Shown here: piece after piece, positions 1 through 10,204 of the stretch
Layout: each line of letters begins with the position of its first letter
Position numbering within the stretch: the first letter of the stretch is position 1
From: Idiomarina ramblicola
GTDB lineage: Bacteria; Pseudomonadota; Gammaproteobacteria; Enterobacterales; Alteromonadaceae
Direction of reading: 5' to 3'
Length of the DNA: 64,000 nt
NCBI RefSeq assembly: GCF_003987255.1
Contig: NZ_PIQC01000008.1
Span: 62,001 to 126,000, forward strand
The notes under the pieces: model-generated
What the model was told of the DNA's origin: nothing
Databases searched by the model: none
Seen by the model: only the letters and a program-made list of their open reading frames with translations
Position numbers and translations under genes: made by a program

Positions 1-1152
1 AAAAATATCCAGTAAGCTGGCGCTTTGGCGCGGCGCTAAATTCCCCACTTTTGCCAGACGCTTGCTGACCTCACCGGCTAATAAAATGCTGACCGTGTTG
101 TTAGCAACACAGAAGTTCGTCAGAGCAGTCAGTGCGGCTACCCCAATGGCGGAAGCGCGTTGCTTGTGTTTACTCACTTTGTTGGCTGCGCTTTCGACAA
201 AAGCGGCTAAGAAAGCTAGCCCGCCCTGCTGGCGAATTAATGCCGATAAACCACCAATGAGCAATGACAGCAAGAAAATTTCCTGCATGCTGCCAAAGCC
301 TTCGTAAATATCCTGACTGAAAGTGACCCACTCATAGCCGACGGTGAACATGCCAAAAGCGGCCGCTAAAACAATACCAAGGCCCAGTACAGCAAATACG
401 TTAAGCCCCATCACCGCCAGTACAATAATGGCGAAGTAAGGCAACGACAGCCACAGGTTGGCTTCCGGTATTTCTAACGGTACCTGACTGGTATCGTAAG
501 TAATTAACCAAATAACGGTGAAAATAGCGGCGGGTATCGCAATTTTTAAGTTGGCGCGAAACTTATCCCGCATGGTACAACCCTGTGTACGAGTTGCGGC
601 AATAGTGGTATCAGAGATGATGGATAAGTTATCACCAAACATGGCACCACTGACTAAAACTCCGGCCAACAACGGCAGGCTGATATCGGTTGCTTCGCCA
701 ATACCCAGAACGACTGGCGCCAGTGCAGCTAATGTGCCCATAGAAGTTCCCATCGCTGTGGAGATAACACCCGCTATGATGAACAGTCCGGGTAACAGAA
801 AAGACGGGGGGATAATGTTCAGGCCTAAAGCTACCATGGCGTCCACACCGCCGGTGGCTTCTGCTACCGTGGAAAAGGCACCGGCCAATAAATAAATTAA
901 ACACATGGTAATGATGTTGTTGTCGCCGACACCACCCACGAAAGTCTCAATGCGTTCTTCAAAAGCTTGCTTACTGAGCAGAATGCCCAGCACTATCGCT
1001 GGTAGAATCGCAACCGGGCTGGGCAATTGGTAAAACGCGTATTCGACCCCTTCACTTTGAAAGTACAGCCCGGTTCCTAAGAACAAAACTAAGAATAACG
1101 CTAGAGGTAACAGCGCTTTAGCGCTAGCCGGTTGTGGCGAAGCATTGGTCAT
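1..1152 (-). CDS. nhaC: Na+/H+ antiporter, NhaC family (3' end cut by window)
   Basis: The reading frame starts at the ATG complementary to 1150-1152 and stays open to base 1, giving 384 codons without a stop; the C-terminus lies outside the window. The protein is made of hydrophobic helices separated by glycine-rich loops, as in inner-membrane NhaC antiporters. Family-typical stretches are STAMGTSMGTLAALAPV and SGAMFGDNLSIISDTTIAA, the second with the conserved GDN/SDTT pattern of the NhaC core. It would exchange Na+ for H+ across the inner membrane for pH and sodium balance, fitting a marine bacterium. It is divergent from the GNAT-nitrilase gene across a 124-base gap. Family is secure; ion specificity is inferred. 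Confidence 0.85.
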   Translation of the reverse strand, partial: MTNASPQPASAKALLPLALFLVLFLGTGLYFQSEGVEYAFYQLPSPVAILPAIVLGILLSKQAFEERIETFVGGVGDNNIITMCLIYLLAGAFSTVAEATGGVDAMVALGLNIIPPSFLLPGLFIIAGVISTAMGTSMGTLAALAPVVLGIGEATDISLPLLAGVLVSGAMFGDNLSIISDTTIAATRTQGCTMRDKFRANLKIAIPAAIFTVIWLITYDTSQVPLEIPEANLWLSLPYFAIIVLAVMGLNVFAVLGLGIVLAAAFGMFTVGYEWVTFSQDIYEGFGSMQEIFLLSLLIGGLSALIRQQGGLAFLAAFVESAANKVSKHKQRASAIGVAALTALTNFCVANNTVSILLAGEVSKRLAKVGNLAPRQSASLLDIF

Positions 1153-1276
1153 GTGTCAGCCTTATTATTTTTTTATTTGGACGTCCAGAAGTTTATACAG
1201 CTAATTATCCTGATGCAACCTTATTCCAATTACGTGTAGACTGTCGACTAAGTTGTTTTAGATCAGGATAGAGATA

Positions 1277-2806
1277 ATGAGCCCCGATGAACTGCATTTG
1301 CAAATACGAAATTTGCGGCTGGAAGATTACGAACAGTTAAAAGCGCTAATGGACGCTGTTTATAGAGATATAGGCGGTTCCTGGAGTCAGTTTACGATAG
1401 AAAAGCTGATAAAGGATTTTTCCGAAGGCCAGTTTTGTCTGGAGGATAATGGCCGTATTGTCGGGGTCGCGTTAACGGTTAAGGTTGAGTACACCAAGTT
1501 CTCTAACCCTCACGCTTATGACGACTTAATTGGTCACAGAGAAGCGATTCTGAATAACAAAAAAGGCGATGCGCTCTACGGTCTGGATGTGTTAATTCAC
1601 CCTGAGTACCGAGGCTACCGTCTGGGCCGTCGTTTGTACGATGCACGTAAAGAGTTATGCCGTCAGGCCAATTTACGAGCCATTTTAGCCGGTGGGCGCA
1701 TTGTTAATTACCACAAGTATTCTAACGAACTGACGCCAAGCCAATACTTGGATAAAGTGCAGCGGCGTGAAATTTATGACCCGATTTTGACCTTCCAGCT
1801 GGCCAACGATTTCAGTGTAAAGCGTCTGTTGGGTAAGTATTTGCCGGAGGATGAAAAGTCACGTGGGTTTGCGACTTTGCTGGAATGGAATAATTTTCTC
1901 TACGAACCTTCGGACAACATTCTCACCACCCGAATTCAAAACGTTCGTGTCGGTGCTGTACAGTGGCAAATGCGCTCGGTCGAATCGGTGGAAGAGTTGC
2001 TGAAACAAGTGGAATACTTTGTTGACGCCCTGTCGGGTTACCAAAGTGACTTTGCAGTATTTCCGGAGTTTTTCAACGCACCGTTGATGGGCTTAACCGA
2101 TCAGAGTCAGCAGATGGATGCGATTCGTTTTCTGGCTGGGTACACCGAGCTGTTCAAACGTGAAATGTCGCAAATGGCCGTTAGTTACAACGTTAATATC
2201 ATTACCGGCTCTATGCCAGTTCAGGATGGCGACACGATTTATAACGTATCGTATTTGTGCCGCCGCGATGGCTCGGTAGAAGAACAGTACAAGCTGCATA
2301 TTACTCCGCACGAAAAGCGCGACTGGGTTATCGAAGGCGGCAATGAAGTTAAGGTTTTTGATACCGATGCCGGACGTATTGGCATTTTAATTTGTTATGA
2401 CGTGGAGTTTCCTGAACTTGGCCGCATAATGGCAGATGAGGGTCTGGAAATTTTGTTTGTTCCATTCTGGACGGATACCCGCAATGCCTATTTACGCGTG
2501 CGCCATTGTGCTCAGGCTCGTGCGGTAGAGAACGAATGCTATGTGGTGATTTGTGGGAGTGTCGGCAACTTACCTGAAGTGGAAAGTCTGGATGTGCAAT
2601 ATGCGCAGTCGGCCGTATTCTCACCTTCGGACTTCGCCTTCCCGCATGACGCGATTATGTCGGAAACCACTCCGAATACTGAAATGCTGATGTTCTCCGA
2701 CTTGAACCTGGATGAATTACGTTATTTACATCATGAAGGCTCGGTTACGAATAAAAAAGACCGTCGTACTGATATTTATGAAGTATCACGCAAGCTTTCA
2801 GGCTAA
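1277..2806 (+). CDS. GNAT acetyltransferase - carbon-nitrogen hydrolase fusion
   Basis: This 509-residue protein joins two enzymes. Residues about 8-200 look like a GNAT N-acyltransferase, with the acyl-CoA loop pattern around YRGYRLGRRLYDARKEL. Residues about 225-500 form a nitrilase-superfamily amidohydrolase with an intact Glu-Lys-Cys triad: E264 in FPEFF, K339 in KLHITP and C373 in ICYDVEFPE. The fusion is known in many bacteria, but its substrate is not established, so an acyl-transfer step coupled to amide hydrolysis is inference only. The gene is preceded by GATAGAGATA, a fair ribosome site. Its stop lies only 7 bases from the stop of the convergent EAL-HDOD gene. Confidence 0.88.
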   Translation: MSPDELHLQIRNLRLEDYEQLKALMDAVYRDIGGSWSQFTIEKLIKDFSEGQFCLEDNGRIVGVALTVKVEYTKFSNPHAYDDLIGHREAILNNKKGDALYGLDVLIHPEYRGYRLGRRLYDARKELCRQANLRAILAGGRIVNYHKYSNELTPSQYLDKVQRREIYDPILTFQLANDFSVKRLLGKYLPEDEKSRGFATLLEWNNFLYEPSDNILTTRIQNVRVGAVQWQMRSVESVEELLKQVEYFVDALSGYQSDFAVFPEFFNAPLMGLTDQSQQMDAIRFLAGYTELFKREMSQMAVSYNVNIITGSMPVQDGDTIYNVSYLCRRDGSVEEQYKLHITPHEKRDWVIEGGNEVKVFDTDAGRIGILICYDVEFPELGRIMADEGLEILFVPFWTDTRNAYLRVRHCAQARAVENECYVVICGSVGNLPEVESLDVQYAQSAVFSPSDFAFPHDAIMSETTPNTEMLMFSDLNLDELRYLHHEGSVTNKKDRRTDIYEVSRKLSG

Positions 2807-2813
2807 GGCTATT

Positions 2814-4022
2814 CTAGAATAGCGCTAAACGGCACCATTGGCTGGCATCAATGTAGAGCTGGCCAATATCGGTGCCGTTTAATTTCTGTTTTAAAGGGTG
2901 TTTATCCAGCGCATCCCACTCTCCGCGTTCATAAATTTCAGTCATTTGCAGCAAGTAACCCCAGACCCCTTCGCGGTGTTTCAAAGCTTTGGTTATTTCT
3001 GAAGAGAGTGGTAATTGCTTGAGGAGATCATCCATCGATACCCCCAGTATAATATCCAGTAACGAGAGCATGCCGGTCAAAAAAGCACTGGATCGGTGTT
3101 TTTCATTTAGGATTGCTGTGGTGACTAACTCCATAAAGCGGGCACGGGTAACCGACTTAATGGTGAGTTCTTCGGGTTGTCCTGACGAGACATTCGCTAA
3201 CACAACCAAGGTCACAAAGCGGCGAATTTCTCCGTCGCCTAAATAAACTAAAGCGTGCTGAATATTCTCAATTTTCTTTCGGCCGCCATAAAGTGCGCTG
3301 TTAACCAGTTTCAGCAAGCTGTATGTCAGCGACAAATCCTGCTCGATGATCTCTCGTATGGTGGTTAAGTTGAGCTCCTTTTTATGAACCTCAGATAACA
3401 GTGTCAGCATGCTAATACGGTTAGGTGCCAATGACTTCTGTTGCACGACTTGCGGCTTTTCGAAGAAAAAGCCCTGAAAATAATCAAAGCCTAACTCCAG
3501 ACAGCGTTCAAACTCATCGTGAGTTTCGACTCGCTCAGCTAACAGGGGAACCCCTTTATCTTTGAAAAATCGTATTTTGTCTTCAAGGTCCAGCCCTTGC
3601 TCCTGAATATCAACTTTGACCATGTTGATCATGGGAATAACCGGATCCCATTGTCCGTCAAAGTCGTGATCGTCCAGCGCAATACGGTAACCTTTAGCGG
3701 TGGTCGCGTTGCAGGCCTCAAGCAGAGGTGCGTCGACGCCGACGGTCTCCAGCAACTCGACCCAGACCGTTCGGGCATTTAAAAAAGAAGGGAAATCGTT
3801 TAACAAAGTGCGGGCGTGAAAATTGATAAAGGCCTGCTTGCCCATGCAAAGCGTCTGAATATCACCCAGTAAGTGTTGCTCCAGAAGCAGTTTGGAAGTG
3901 GCTTCATTTGGATCAATATTAGGAAAGCTATTGGCCGTGCTGTCCCGGAAAAGTAGCTCGTAACCATAAACTTTCTGGTCTCTGGTCAATATGGGTTGTC
4001 GTGCAATGTAGGAGTACGACAT
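2814..4022 (-). CDS. EAL-HDOD signalling protein (YuxH-like), degenerate EAL
   Basis: The 402-residue protein has an EAL-like fold at about residues 1-195 and an HDOD domain at about 200-390. The EAL signature is reduced to YELLFRDS (E22), and the usual DDFGTG loop is replaced by DDHDFDGQWDP, so c-di-GMP hydrolysis is unlikely. The RQPIL start and the HDOD stretch around LTYSLLKLVNSALYGGRKKI are typical of the YuxH-type family, whose members act as regulators in motility and biofilm circuits. It is a cytosolic single-gene unit, convergent with the GNAT-nitrilase gene and divergent from trmH across 96 bases. Role is inferred from the architecture. Confidence 0.85.
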   Translation of the reverse strand: MSYSYIARQPILTRDQKVYGYELLFRDSTANSFPNIDPNEATSKLLLEQHLLGDIQTLCMGKQAFINFHARTLLNDFPSFLNARTVWVELLETVGVDAPLLEACNATTAKGYRIALDDHDFDGQWDPVIPMINMVKVDIQEQGLDLEDKIRFFKDKGVPLLAERVETHDEFERCLELGFDYFQGFFFEKPQVVQQKSLAPNRISMLTLLSEVHKKELNLTTIREIIEQDLSLTYSLLKLVNSALYGGRKKIENIQHALVYLGDGEIRRFVTLVVLANVSSGQPEELTIKSVTRARFMELVTTAILNEKHRSSAFLTGMLSLLDIILGVSMDDLLKQLPLSSEITKALKHREGVWGYLLQMTEIYERGEWDALDKHPLKQKLNGTDIGQLYIDASQWCRLALF

Positions 4023-4118
4023 TGTTATTCTTGTCTTCCTTGATGAGGCATAGGGTTAGTTCTGACCGATTCTCTCGGGTATACTGCTTATATCTAGTCC
4101 TATTTTTATAAAAAAGCA

Positions 4119-4802
4119 ATGAGTCCTGAACGATATCAACGAATTAATCAAATGTTGGATAAACGCCAGCCAGACCTGACCGTTGTCATGGAAAATGTGC
4201 ACAAAAACCATAATTTGTCTGCGGTGGTTCGCTCAGCAGATGCGATAGGTGTGCACGAAATGCACGCGATATGGTTGACCAAAAAGGCGCGTTTGTCGGG
4301 TGGTACCGCATTGGGCAGTCAAAATTGGGTAAAAATCCATAATCACAAAACCGTTGGCGAGGCGCTGGCGGCCACTCAGGGGCAAGGCATGCAGGTGGTG
4401 GTGACTCACTTATCAGAGCACTCTGTCGACTTTCGCGAGGTTGACTATACCAAACCGACCGCCATTTTACTTGGCCAGGAAAAGTATGGAGTAACCGACG
4501 AGGCGCTGGATATTGCTGATCATCATGTGATGATTCCTATGGTGGGCATGGTACAGTCACTGAATGTATCTGTTGCTGGTGCGGTAATGCTGTATGAAGC
4601 TCAGCGTCAGCGCGAACTGGCGGGCTTGTACGACAAAGCACAGGTCAGTGCTCAAGAGCGACACAGAGTGTTGTTTGAAGGTGGTCATCCGATTTATGCC
4701 AAGGCGTGCAAGCGCAAGAATATGCCTTACCCGGAGCTGGATGAAAATGGACAAATTGTCGCTGATGAAGCCTGGTGGCTGGCGATGCGCGCAAAGAATT
4801 AA
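4119..4802 (+). CDS. trmH: tRNA (guanosine-18-2'-O)-methyltransferase
   Basis: A SpoU-family methyltransferase of 227 residues, close to the length of E. coli TrmH. It would add a 2'-O-methyl group to G18 in the tRNA D-loop using S-adenosylmethionine. Motif 1 is NHNLSAVVRSADAIGV (from N30, with the conserved R38); the knot-forming motifs are LLGQEKYGVTDEA (from L117) and IPMVGMVQSLNVSVAGAVML. The N-terminus matches E. coli TrmH from the first residues, which supports this start. recG follows 9 bases later, the same order as in E. coli, so the two are probably co-transcribed. Confidence 0.93.
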   Translation: MSPERYQRINQMLDKRQPDLTVVMENVHKNHNLSAVVRSADAIGVHEMHAIWLTKKARLSGGTALGSQNWVKIHNHKTVGEALAATQGQGMQVVVTHLSEHSVDFREVDYTKPTAILLGQEKYGVTDEALDIADHHVMIPMVGMVQSLNVSVAGAVMLYEAQRQRELAGLYDKAQVSAQERHRVLFEGGHPIYAKACKRKNMPYPELDENGQIVADEAWWLAMRAKN

Positions 4803-4811
4803 GGAGCAAAG

Positions 4812-6893
4812 GTGGCGGTAAAAGGGCTGCAGCACATTCCACTGACGGTACTTAAAGGTGTCGGCGATAAGGTGGCGGTTAAGCTGCGCAAGTTGGGCTT
4901 AGCCTCTGTCAGTGATGCACTGTTGCATCTGCCGCTGCGATACGAAGATCGCACGCAGGTGACTGATGTCGCAAATTTGCGTATGGGTGCGGCCACCAAC
5001 GTGTTGGTGACGGTGCGACACGCCGATATTAAGTACGGCCGTAAACGCATGCTGATTTGTCAGGCCAGCGACGAAACCGGTAGTATCAGTTTGCGCTTTT
5101 TTCAGTTTAGCGCGGCTCAGTTGAAACAGTTTGCGCAAGGCACGCAGTTATTAGCCTTTGGTGAAGTACGTCGCGGCATGACAGGTTGGGAAATAATTCA
5201 CCCGGAATACCGCGTGGTTAAAGCTAATGAGCCACTGAATATGCAAGAAACCCTGACACCGGTCTACCCAATGACAGAAGGTGTGACCCAGGGGCTATTG
5301 CGTAAGATTGTTGAGCAAGCACTGACGTACCTTCAGCCCGGATCTTTACCTGAACTGTTGCCTGAAAACCTAAGGCCCCATCAACTCTCCCTCGAACAAG
5401 CCATTTTAACCTTACACCGGCCGCCGGTCGATGTTCCTCTTGAACAGTTGGAGCAAGGCGATCATCCGGCGCAGCAGCGGCTGGCATCGGAAGAGCTTAT
5501 TGCGCATCAACTGAGTTTGCTGCAACTACGCCAATCCCGACAGGCTCAGGCGGGTTTCACCATAAAGGGAAATGGCGCATTACAACAGTCGTTTTTGCAG
5601 CAACTCCCCTTTTCCCCTACCGGTGCTCAAGAAAGAGTTGTAGAAGAAATTACAGCGGATATGGCGCAGGGCCAGCCAATGATGCGCTTGGTGCAGGGGG
5701 ATGTTGGCTCGGGAAAAACACTGGTTGCAGCGCTGAGTGCCTTGGCCGCGATTGAAGCCGGATACCAGGTCGCCCTAATGGCGCCGACTGAGCTACTGTC
5801 TGAACAACACGCCATTACTTTCAGTCAGTGGCTGATGCCATTGGGTATTCATGTGGCTTGGTTGAGCGGCAAGTCTAAAGGTAAGTCCCGTCAGGAATTA
5901 CTGGAACAGTTAAAGCAAGGAGAAATTCAATTACTGGTTGGCACTCACGCGTTGTTTCAGGCAGATGTAGAATATCAGCGCCTGGCATTGGTTATTATTG
6001 ATGAACAACACCGCTTTGGTGTGCATCAACGGTTACAACTGCGCGAAAAAGGCGTCCAGGCCGGTGTGCATCCGCATCAATTGATTATGACCGCAACGCC
6101 CATCCCGCGAACCTTAGCTATGACGGCTTATGCCGACCTTGCTACGTCGGTAATTGACGAATTGCCGCCAGGTCGAACACCGGTTACGACGGTTGCCATT
6201 CCGGACACCCGACGGGCACAAATAGTAGAGCGTGTGCGCGAGGTTTGTGCAACCGAAGGGCGTCAGGCTTACTGGGTGTGTACGCTTATTGAAGAATCAG
6301 ACGTACTTGAATGTCAGGCGGCGGAAGACACCGCCAACGATCTGCAAGAGCAACTCCCGGGTTTAAGCATTGGACTGGTGCATGGCCGGCTTAAGCACGA
6401 GCAGAAAGAACAAGTCATGCAGGCGTTTAAATGCGGCGATATTGATTTACTGGTGGCCACAACGGTCATAGAGGTTGGGGTGGATGTTCCTAATGCGTCG
6501 CTGATGATCATTGAAAACCCGGAGCGGTTGGGCTTAGCTCAGCTGCACCAGTTGCGTGGTCGGGTTGGCCGGGGCTCGGTTGCCAGTCATTGCGTGCTGC
6601 TGTATCACAGTCCGTTGTCGCAAACGGCGCAGCAGCGGCTGGGCGTTTTACGAGAAAGTAACGACGGTTTCGTGATTGCGCAGCGAGATTTAGAAATTCG
6701 GGGCCCGGGTGAATTGCTAGGCCATCGGCAGACTGGATTAGCGGAATTGAAAGTGGCTGATTTAGAGCGCGATGAAGCGCTAATACCGGAAGCCCAAAAT
6801 ATAGCTCAGCACGTATTAGAGCACTACCCACAAAGCGCAGAGGCGCTAATCGAGCGTTGGTTACCACGTCGTGACCACTATGCTCAGGTGTGA
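4812..6893 (+). CDS. recG: ATP-dependent DNA helicase RecG
   Basis: RecG reverses stalled replication forks and moves Holliday junctions. The 693 residues equal the E. coli length. The N-terminal wedge/OB domain covers about residues 1-230. It is followed by the helicase core with Walker A GDVGSGKT (residues 296-303), the DEQH box at D397-H400 in IIDEQHRFGVHQR, and the C-terminal motor with RLGLAQLHQLRGRVGRG. The start is GTG, preceded by a strong AAGGAG eight bases upstream and 9 bases after the trmH stop, so translation is probably coupled. The downstream gene ubiE has its own start 41 bases later. Confidence 0.96.
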   Translation: MAVKGLQHIPLTVLKGVGDKVAVKLRKLGLASVSDALLHLPLRYEDRTQVTDVANLRMGAATNVLVTVRHADIKYGRKRMLICQASDETGSISLRFFQFSAAQLKQFAQGTQLLAFGEVRRGMTGWEIIHPEYRVVKANEPLNMQETLTPVYPMTEGVTQGLLRKIVEQALTYLQPGSLPELLPENLRPHQLSLEQAILTLHRPPVDVPLEQLEQGDHPAQQRLASEELIAHQLSLLQLRQSRQAQAGFTIKGNGALQQSFLQQLPFSPTGAQERVVEEITADMAQGQPMMRLVQGDVGSGKTLVAALSALAAIEAGYQVALMAPTELLSEQHAITFSQWLMPLGIHVAWLSGKSKGKSRQELLEQLKQGEIQLLVGTHALFQADVEYQRLALVIIDEQHRFGVHQRLQLREKGVQAGVHPHQLIMTATPIPRTLAMTAYADLATSVIDELPPGRTPVTTVAIPDTRRAQIVERVREVCATEGRQAYWVCTLIEESDVLECQAAEDTANDLQEQLPGLSIGLVHGRLKHEQKEQVMQAFKCGDIDLLVATTVIEVGVDVPNASLMIIENPERLGLAQLHQLRGRVGRGSVASHCVLLYHSPLSQTAQQRLGVLRESNDGFVIAQRDLEIRGPGELLGHRQTGLAELKVADLERDEALIPEAQNIAQHVLEHYPQSAEALIERWLPRRDHYAQV

Positions 6894-6934
6894 TCATCAA
6901 GTACACTAGTACAAAATCAGTTCGGGATAGTTGA

Positions 6935-7690
6935 ATGAACGATAAAAACGAAGAGTCCATTGATTTCGGGTACCAAAAAGTTGCCCGCAGTCAGAAGAAA
7001 AGTTTGGTCGCCGATGTCTTTCAGTCGGTAGCGGCAAAATACGATGTCATGAACGACTTAATGTCGTTTGGCATTCATCGTTTATGGAAGCGTTACACTA
7101 TTGATTGCAGTGGTGTTCGCCGCGGTATGAAGGTATTGGATATTGCCGGCGGAACCGGTGATTTAACCGCACAGTTTTCACGTCGTGTTGGTTCAGAGGG
7201 TGAGGTGGTACTGGCTGATATTAACGACGCCATGCTAAAAGTGGGGCGAGATAAACTGCGCGACAGCGGCGTTATCGGTAATGTTCGTTATGTACAGGCG
7301 GATGCCGAAGAACTGCCGTTTGATGACAATACGTTTGACGTTATTACTATTGCTTTTGGCTTGCGTAATGTCACCGACAAAGACAAAGCACTGCGCTCTA
7401 TGCTGCGGGTATTGAAACCGGGTGGGCGCGTGTTGATTCTTGAATTTTCTAAGCCGGTATCGGCTACGTTGAATCAGGTGTACGACTTTTATTCGTTCAA
7501 CATTTTGCCAAAAATGGGGCAGGTGGTTGCTAACGACTCTGACAGTTACCAGTATTTGGCGGAATCTATCCGCATGCACCCGGACCAGGAAACATTGAAG
7601 TCAATGATGAGTGCTGCTGGTTACGAGAAAGTCGACTACCAGAATATGACCGGCGGCGTGGTTGCACTGCACAGAGGGTATAAGTTCTGA
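6935..7690 (+). CDS. ubiE: ubiquinone/menaquinone biosynthesis C-methyltransferase
   Basis: UbiE performs the C-methylation step in ubiquinone synthesis (and in menaquinone synthesis where present), using S-adenosylmethionine. The protein is 251 residues, as in E. coli. The SAM-binding motif I is [10 protein letters not shown] (residues 68-77). Further family blocks are [18 protein letters not shown] and [17 protein letters not shown]. It is first in a tight ubiE-ubiJ-ubiB run: its TGA stop overlaps the ATG of ubiJ by one base. Confidence 0.96.
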   Translation: MNDKNEESIDFGYQKVARSQKKSLVADVFQSVAAKYDVMNDLMSFGIHRLWKRYTIDCSGVRRGMKVLDIAGGTGDLTAQFSRRVGSEGEVVLADINDAMLKVGRDKLRDSGVIGNVRYVQADAEELPFDDNTFDVITIAFGLRNVTDKDKALRSMLRVLKPGGRVLILEFSKPVSATLNQVYDFYSFNILPKMGQVVANDSDSYQYLAESIRMHPDQETLKSMMSAAGYEKVDYQNMTGGVVALHRGYKF

Positions 7691-8295
7691 TGACGCTATT
7701 ACCGCTTATTCCCATCTTGTTGGTCGAGAAGTTAGCAAACAATCTGCTGCATCGAGACCCGGAGTCAGCCGAGCGTCTGCGGCGTCTGGACGGGAAACGG
7801 CTGCGTTTCCATCTGAAAGAGTTACCTTTTGAAGTGACCGTGAGCGTAGACACCCACGGTGTGCAACTGAGTACTTCCGATGACAGCGAAGTGGACTGCC
7901 GTATTGCAACGGAGATGGGGGTGCTGCCTGAACTGCAGGACACAGCCAATCTGACGCGGCTGATCAAAGCGGATTTACTGGATATTGATGGTGACCCCAT
8001 GCTGGCGCAACAAGTCGTCAGCTTGTTCAAATCACTAAACGTTGATTGGGAAGCTGAGCTAGCTAAAACCATTGGGGATGCTCCGGCCTACTGGCTGGGT
8101 AAACTGTGGCGCCGTAGCCGCGAACAGGTGAAGACACGATGGCAACAGCAGCAGCGCTGGGTGCATGGGGTGTTGACCGAAGAGAAGAAACTATTACCGG
8201 TAAGAGCTGAATTTGACCAGTTTAAAACCGATTTACAACAGCTGCGGGCTCAAATTGAGCGCCTTGAACGCCAGTGCCGTGAGAAGAAGGGTTAA
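7690..8295 (+). CDS. ubiJ: ubiquinone biosynthesis accessory factor UbiJ (SCP2 domain)
   Basis: A 201-residue protein in the ubiE-ubiB gap position of ubiJ, with the same length as E. coli UbiJ. Residues about 15-115 fit an SCP2 lipid-binding domain; the C-terminal third is charged and helical, probably coiled ([19 protein letters not shown]). UbiJ is known as a lipid-binding scaffold of the aerobic ubiquinone complex, not an enzyme. Its start ATG overlaps the ubiE stop and its TAA overlaps the ubiB ATG, each by one base, which points to translational coupling. Confidence 0.92.
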   Translation: MTLLPLIPILLVEKLANNLLHRDPESAERLRRLDGKRLRFHLKELPFEVTVSVDTHGVQLSTSDDSEVDCRIATEMGVLPELQDTANLTRLIKADLLDIDGDPMLAQQVVSLFKSLNVDWEAELAKTIGDAPAYWLGKLWRRSREQVKTRWQQQQRWVHGVLTEEKKLLPVRAEFDQFKTDLQQLRAQIERLERQCREKKG

Positions 8296-9959
8296 TGATG
8301 CGGACGCGTCGCTTTTACAAAATCACCAAAACACTACTGAGTTATGGTTTAGATGATCTTATCCCTGTGCGTTGGTTGCCCTGGACTATTCGTTTAGGCC
8401 GCCACGCTGTGTTCTGGATGCCCAATAAGCATAAAGACAAACCTGCCGGTGTGCGTTTAAGACTGGCGCTTGAAGAGCTCGGTCCGGTATGGGTTAAGTT
8501 TGGCCAAATGCTCTCAACCCGCCGCGACTTATTACCGCCTGATATTGCGATTGAGTTGGCACGCCTGCAAGACAAAGTGCCTCCTTTCGACGGGCATGCC
8601 GCACAGCGTATTATCGAAAAATCTCTAGGGTTGCAGAGTATTGATGACTGTTTTACCGATTTTGACACAACGCCTTTAGCCTCAGCTTCAATTGCTCAGG
8701 TGCACACCGGTAAACTGAAAAAAAGAGACGGTGAGTTAACGGATATCGTCATAAAGGTTATTCGTCCGGATATTCGAGAAACCATTAACGCGGATTTAGA
8801 ATTGATGGAAACGCTGGCTTCGGTTGCAGCTAATCACTTGCCTGACGGGAGGCGATTAAAACCTAAAGAGGTCGTTAAAGAGTACCGAAAAACACTATTG
8901 GATGAGTTAGACTTAATGCGTGAAGCTGGCAATGCGATACAGCTAAAACGCAATTTTGAAAACTCAGATATGCTTTATATCCCGGTTGTTTACAGTGACT
9001 ACAGTCGTCACAACGTGATGGTGATGGAGCGTATTGATGGTATTCCGGTGAGTGACATTGCTACTCTGCAAGCTCGTGGCGTGGATATGAAGAAGCTGGC
9101 TGAGCGGGGCGTTGAGGTGTTTTTTACCCAGGTGTTCCGCGACAGTTTTTTCCACGCAGACATGCATCCGGGTAATATTTTTGTGGCGAAAGATGACCCA
9201 CGAAACCCGCGTTATATTGGCATTGATTTTGGTATTGTCGGAACCCTTAACCGTGACGACAAACGCTATTTAGCGGAAAACTTTCTGGCCTTTTTTAACC
9301 GCGATTACCGCAAAGTTGCCGAGCTGCATGTTGATTCAGGTTGGGTACCCAAGCATACCAATATTGAAGAGTTCGAGTCTGCCATAAGAACGGTTTGTGA
9401 GCCTATTTTTGAAAAGCCGTTGGCGGAGATCTCGTTCGGGCATGTTCTGATTAATTTGTTTAATACAGCCCGCCGTTTTGAGATGGAAGTTCAGCCGCAG
9501 TTGGTTTTACTGCAAAAAACCTTATTGTACATTGAAGGGTTAGGTCGTCAGCTGTACCCGGAGCTGGACTTGTGGAAAACCGCGAAGCCATTTCTAGAAC
9601 GCTGGATGAATGAACAATTAGGCTGGCGCGCTATCGTTAGGTCAGTCAAAGAAAACGCGCCTTATTGGGCTGAGAAACTGCCTGAGATGCCGATGATGCT
9701 ATATGAAAACCTGCGTCAGCAACATAATATTGATGAACGCGAAAGGCAGTTGCGAAAGCAGCAGTTGTTAACACAGAAGCAAGCCTCAACCTCTTTGTTC
9801 TGGACAGTATTAACCGGCAGTGGCTTAATTTGTACGACATTGCTTTGGAACCAGGCCGAATTATCTGAGGTTACCATTGGTTCGGGGATTATTACTGTTT
9901 TGTTGGGGATTATGGCCTGGCGAACCCGACCTAAAACCACACATAGTGAACTTATTTAA
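8295..9959 (+). CDS. ubiB: ubiquinone biosynthesis atypical kinase/ATPase
   Basis: UbiB/ADCK-family protein of 554 residues. Visible signatures are the KxGQ motif in [16 protein letters not shown] (K68-Q71), the alanine-rich nucleotide loop [12 protein letters not shown], the catalytic [10 protein letters not shown] and the metal-binding GIDFGIVG. The C-terminus has two hydrophobic helices ([19 protein letters not shown] and [13 protein letters not shown]), which anchor UbiB in the inner membrane. It supports ubiquinone assembly rather than acting as a classic protein kinase. It overlaps ubiJ by one base and is followed 20 bases later by tatA, so quinone and Tat genes may share transcripts. 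Confidence 0.95.
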   Translation: MMRTRRFYKITKTLLSYGLDDLIPVRWLPWTIRLGRHAVFWMPNKHKDKPAGVRLRLALEELGPVWVKFGQMLSTRRDLLPPDIAIELARLQDKVPPFDGHAAQRIIEKSLGLQSIDDCFTDFDTTPLASASIAQVHTGKLKKRDGELTDIVIKVIRPDIRETINADLELMETLASVAANHLPDGRRLKPKEVVKEYRKTLLDELDLMREAGNAIQLKRNFENSDMLYIPVVYSDYSRHNVMVMERIDGIPVSDIATLQARGVDMKKLAERGVEVFFTQVFRDSFFHADMHPGNIFVAKDDPRNPRYIGIDFGIVGTLNRDDKRYLAENFLAFFNRDYRKVAELHVDSGWVPKHTNIEEFESAIRTVCEPIFEKPLAEISFGHVLINLFNTARRFEMEVQPQLVLLQKTLLYIEGLGRQLYPELDLWKTAKPFLERWMNEQLGWRAIVRSVKENAPYWAEKLPEMPMMLYENLRQQHNIDERERQLRKQQLLTQKQASTSLFWTVLTGSGLICTTLLWNQAELSEVTIGSGIITVLLGIMAWRTRPKTTHSELI

Positions 9960-9979
9960 CTCAAACGGTAGGAAATAAA

Positions 9980-10204
9980 ATGGGTGTATCACCTTGGCAG
10001 TTACTCATATTGTTGGTCATTGTTGTCTTGCTGTTCGGCACCAAACGTCTTCGTAACCTGGGCTCCGACTTAGGTAATGCGGTAAAAGGCTTTAAAAAAT
10101 CAATGGGTGACGAAACCGACAGTAAAGATAAAGACGATGATTCGCTGCAACACAAAGAAGAACATGACGACCAGTCAGATTCGGATAAGTCCGGGAAGTC
10201 GTAA
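9980..10204 (+). CDS. tatA: Sec-independent translocase subunit TatA
   Basis: TatA forms the protein-conducting element of the twin-arginine pathway in the inner membrane. The 74 residues show one N-terminal membrane helix ([15 protein letters not shown]), the FGTKRLR hinge, and an amphipathic helix with [15 protein letters not shown], followed by a very acidic and polar tail rich in D, K and S. The start follows GGTAGGAAATAAA. tatB begins at the base after its stop codon, so the three tat genes form one operon. Confidence 0.95.
   Translation: MGVSPWQLLILLVIVVLLFGTKRLRNLGSDLGNAVKGFKKSMGDETDSKDKDDDSLQHKEEHDDQSDSDKSGKS

Noticed and set aside
6508-6960. 150-codon open frame on the minus strand across the 3' end of recG
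   Set aside because: It is antisense to recG, a well conserved gene with intact motifs, has no ribosome site and resembles no protein family.
7566-8072. 168-codon open frame on the minus strand over ubiE/ubiJ
   Set aside because: It is an antisense shadow of two conserved genes; its composition (serine- and arginine-rich) is typical of a reverse-strand artefact.
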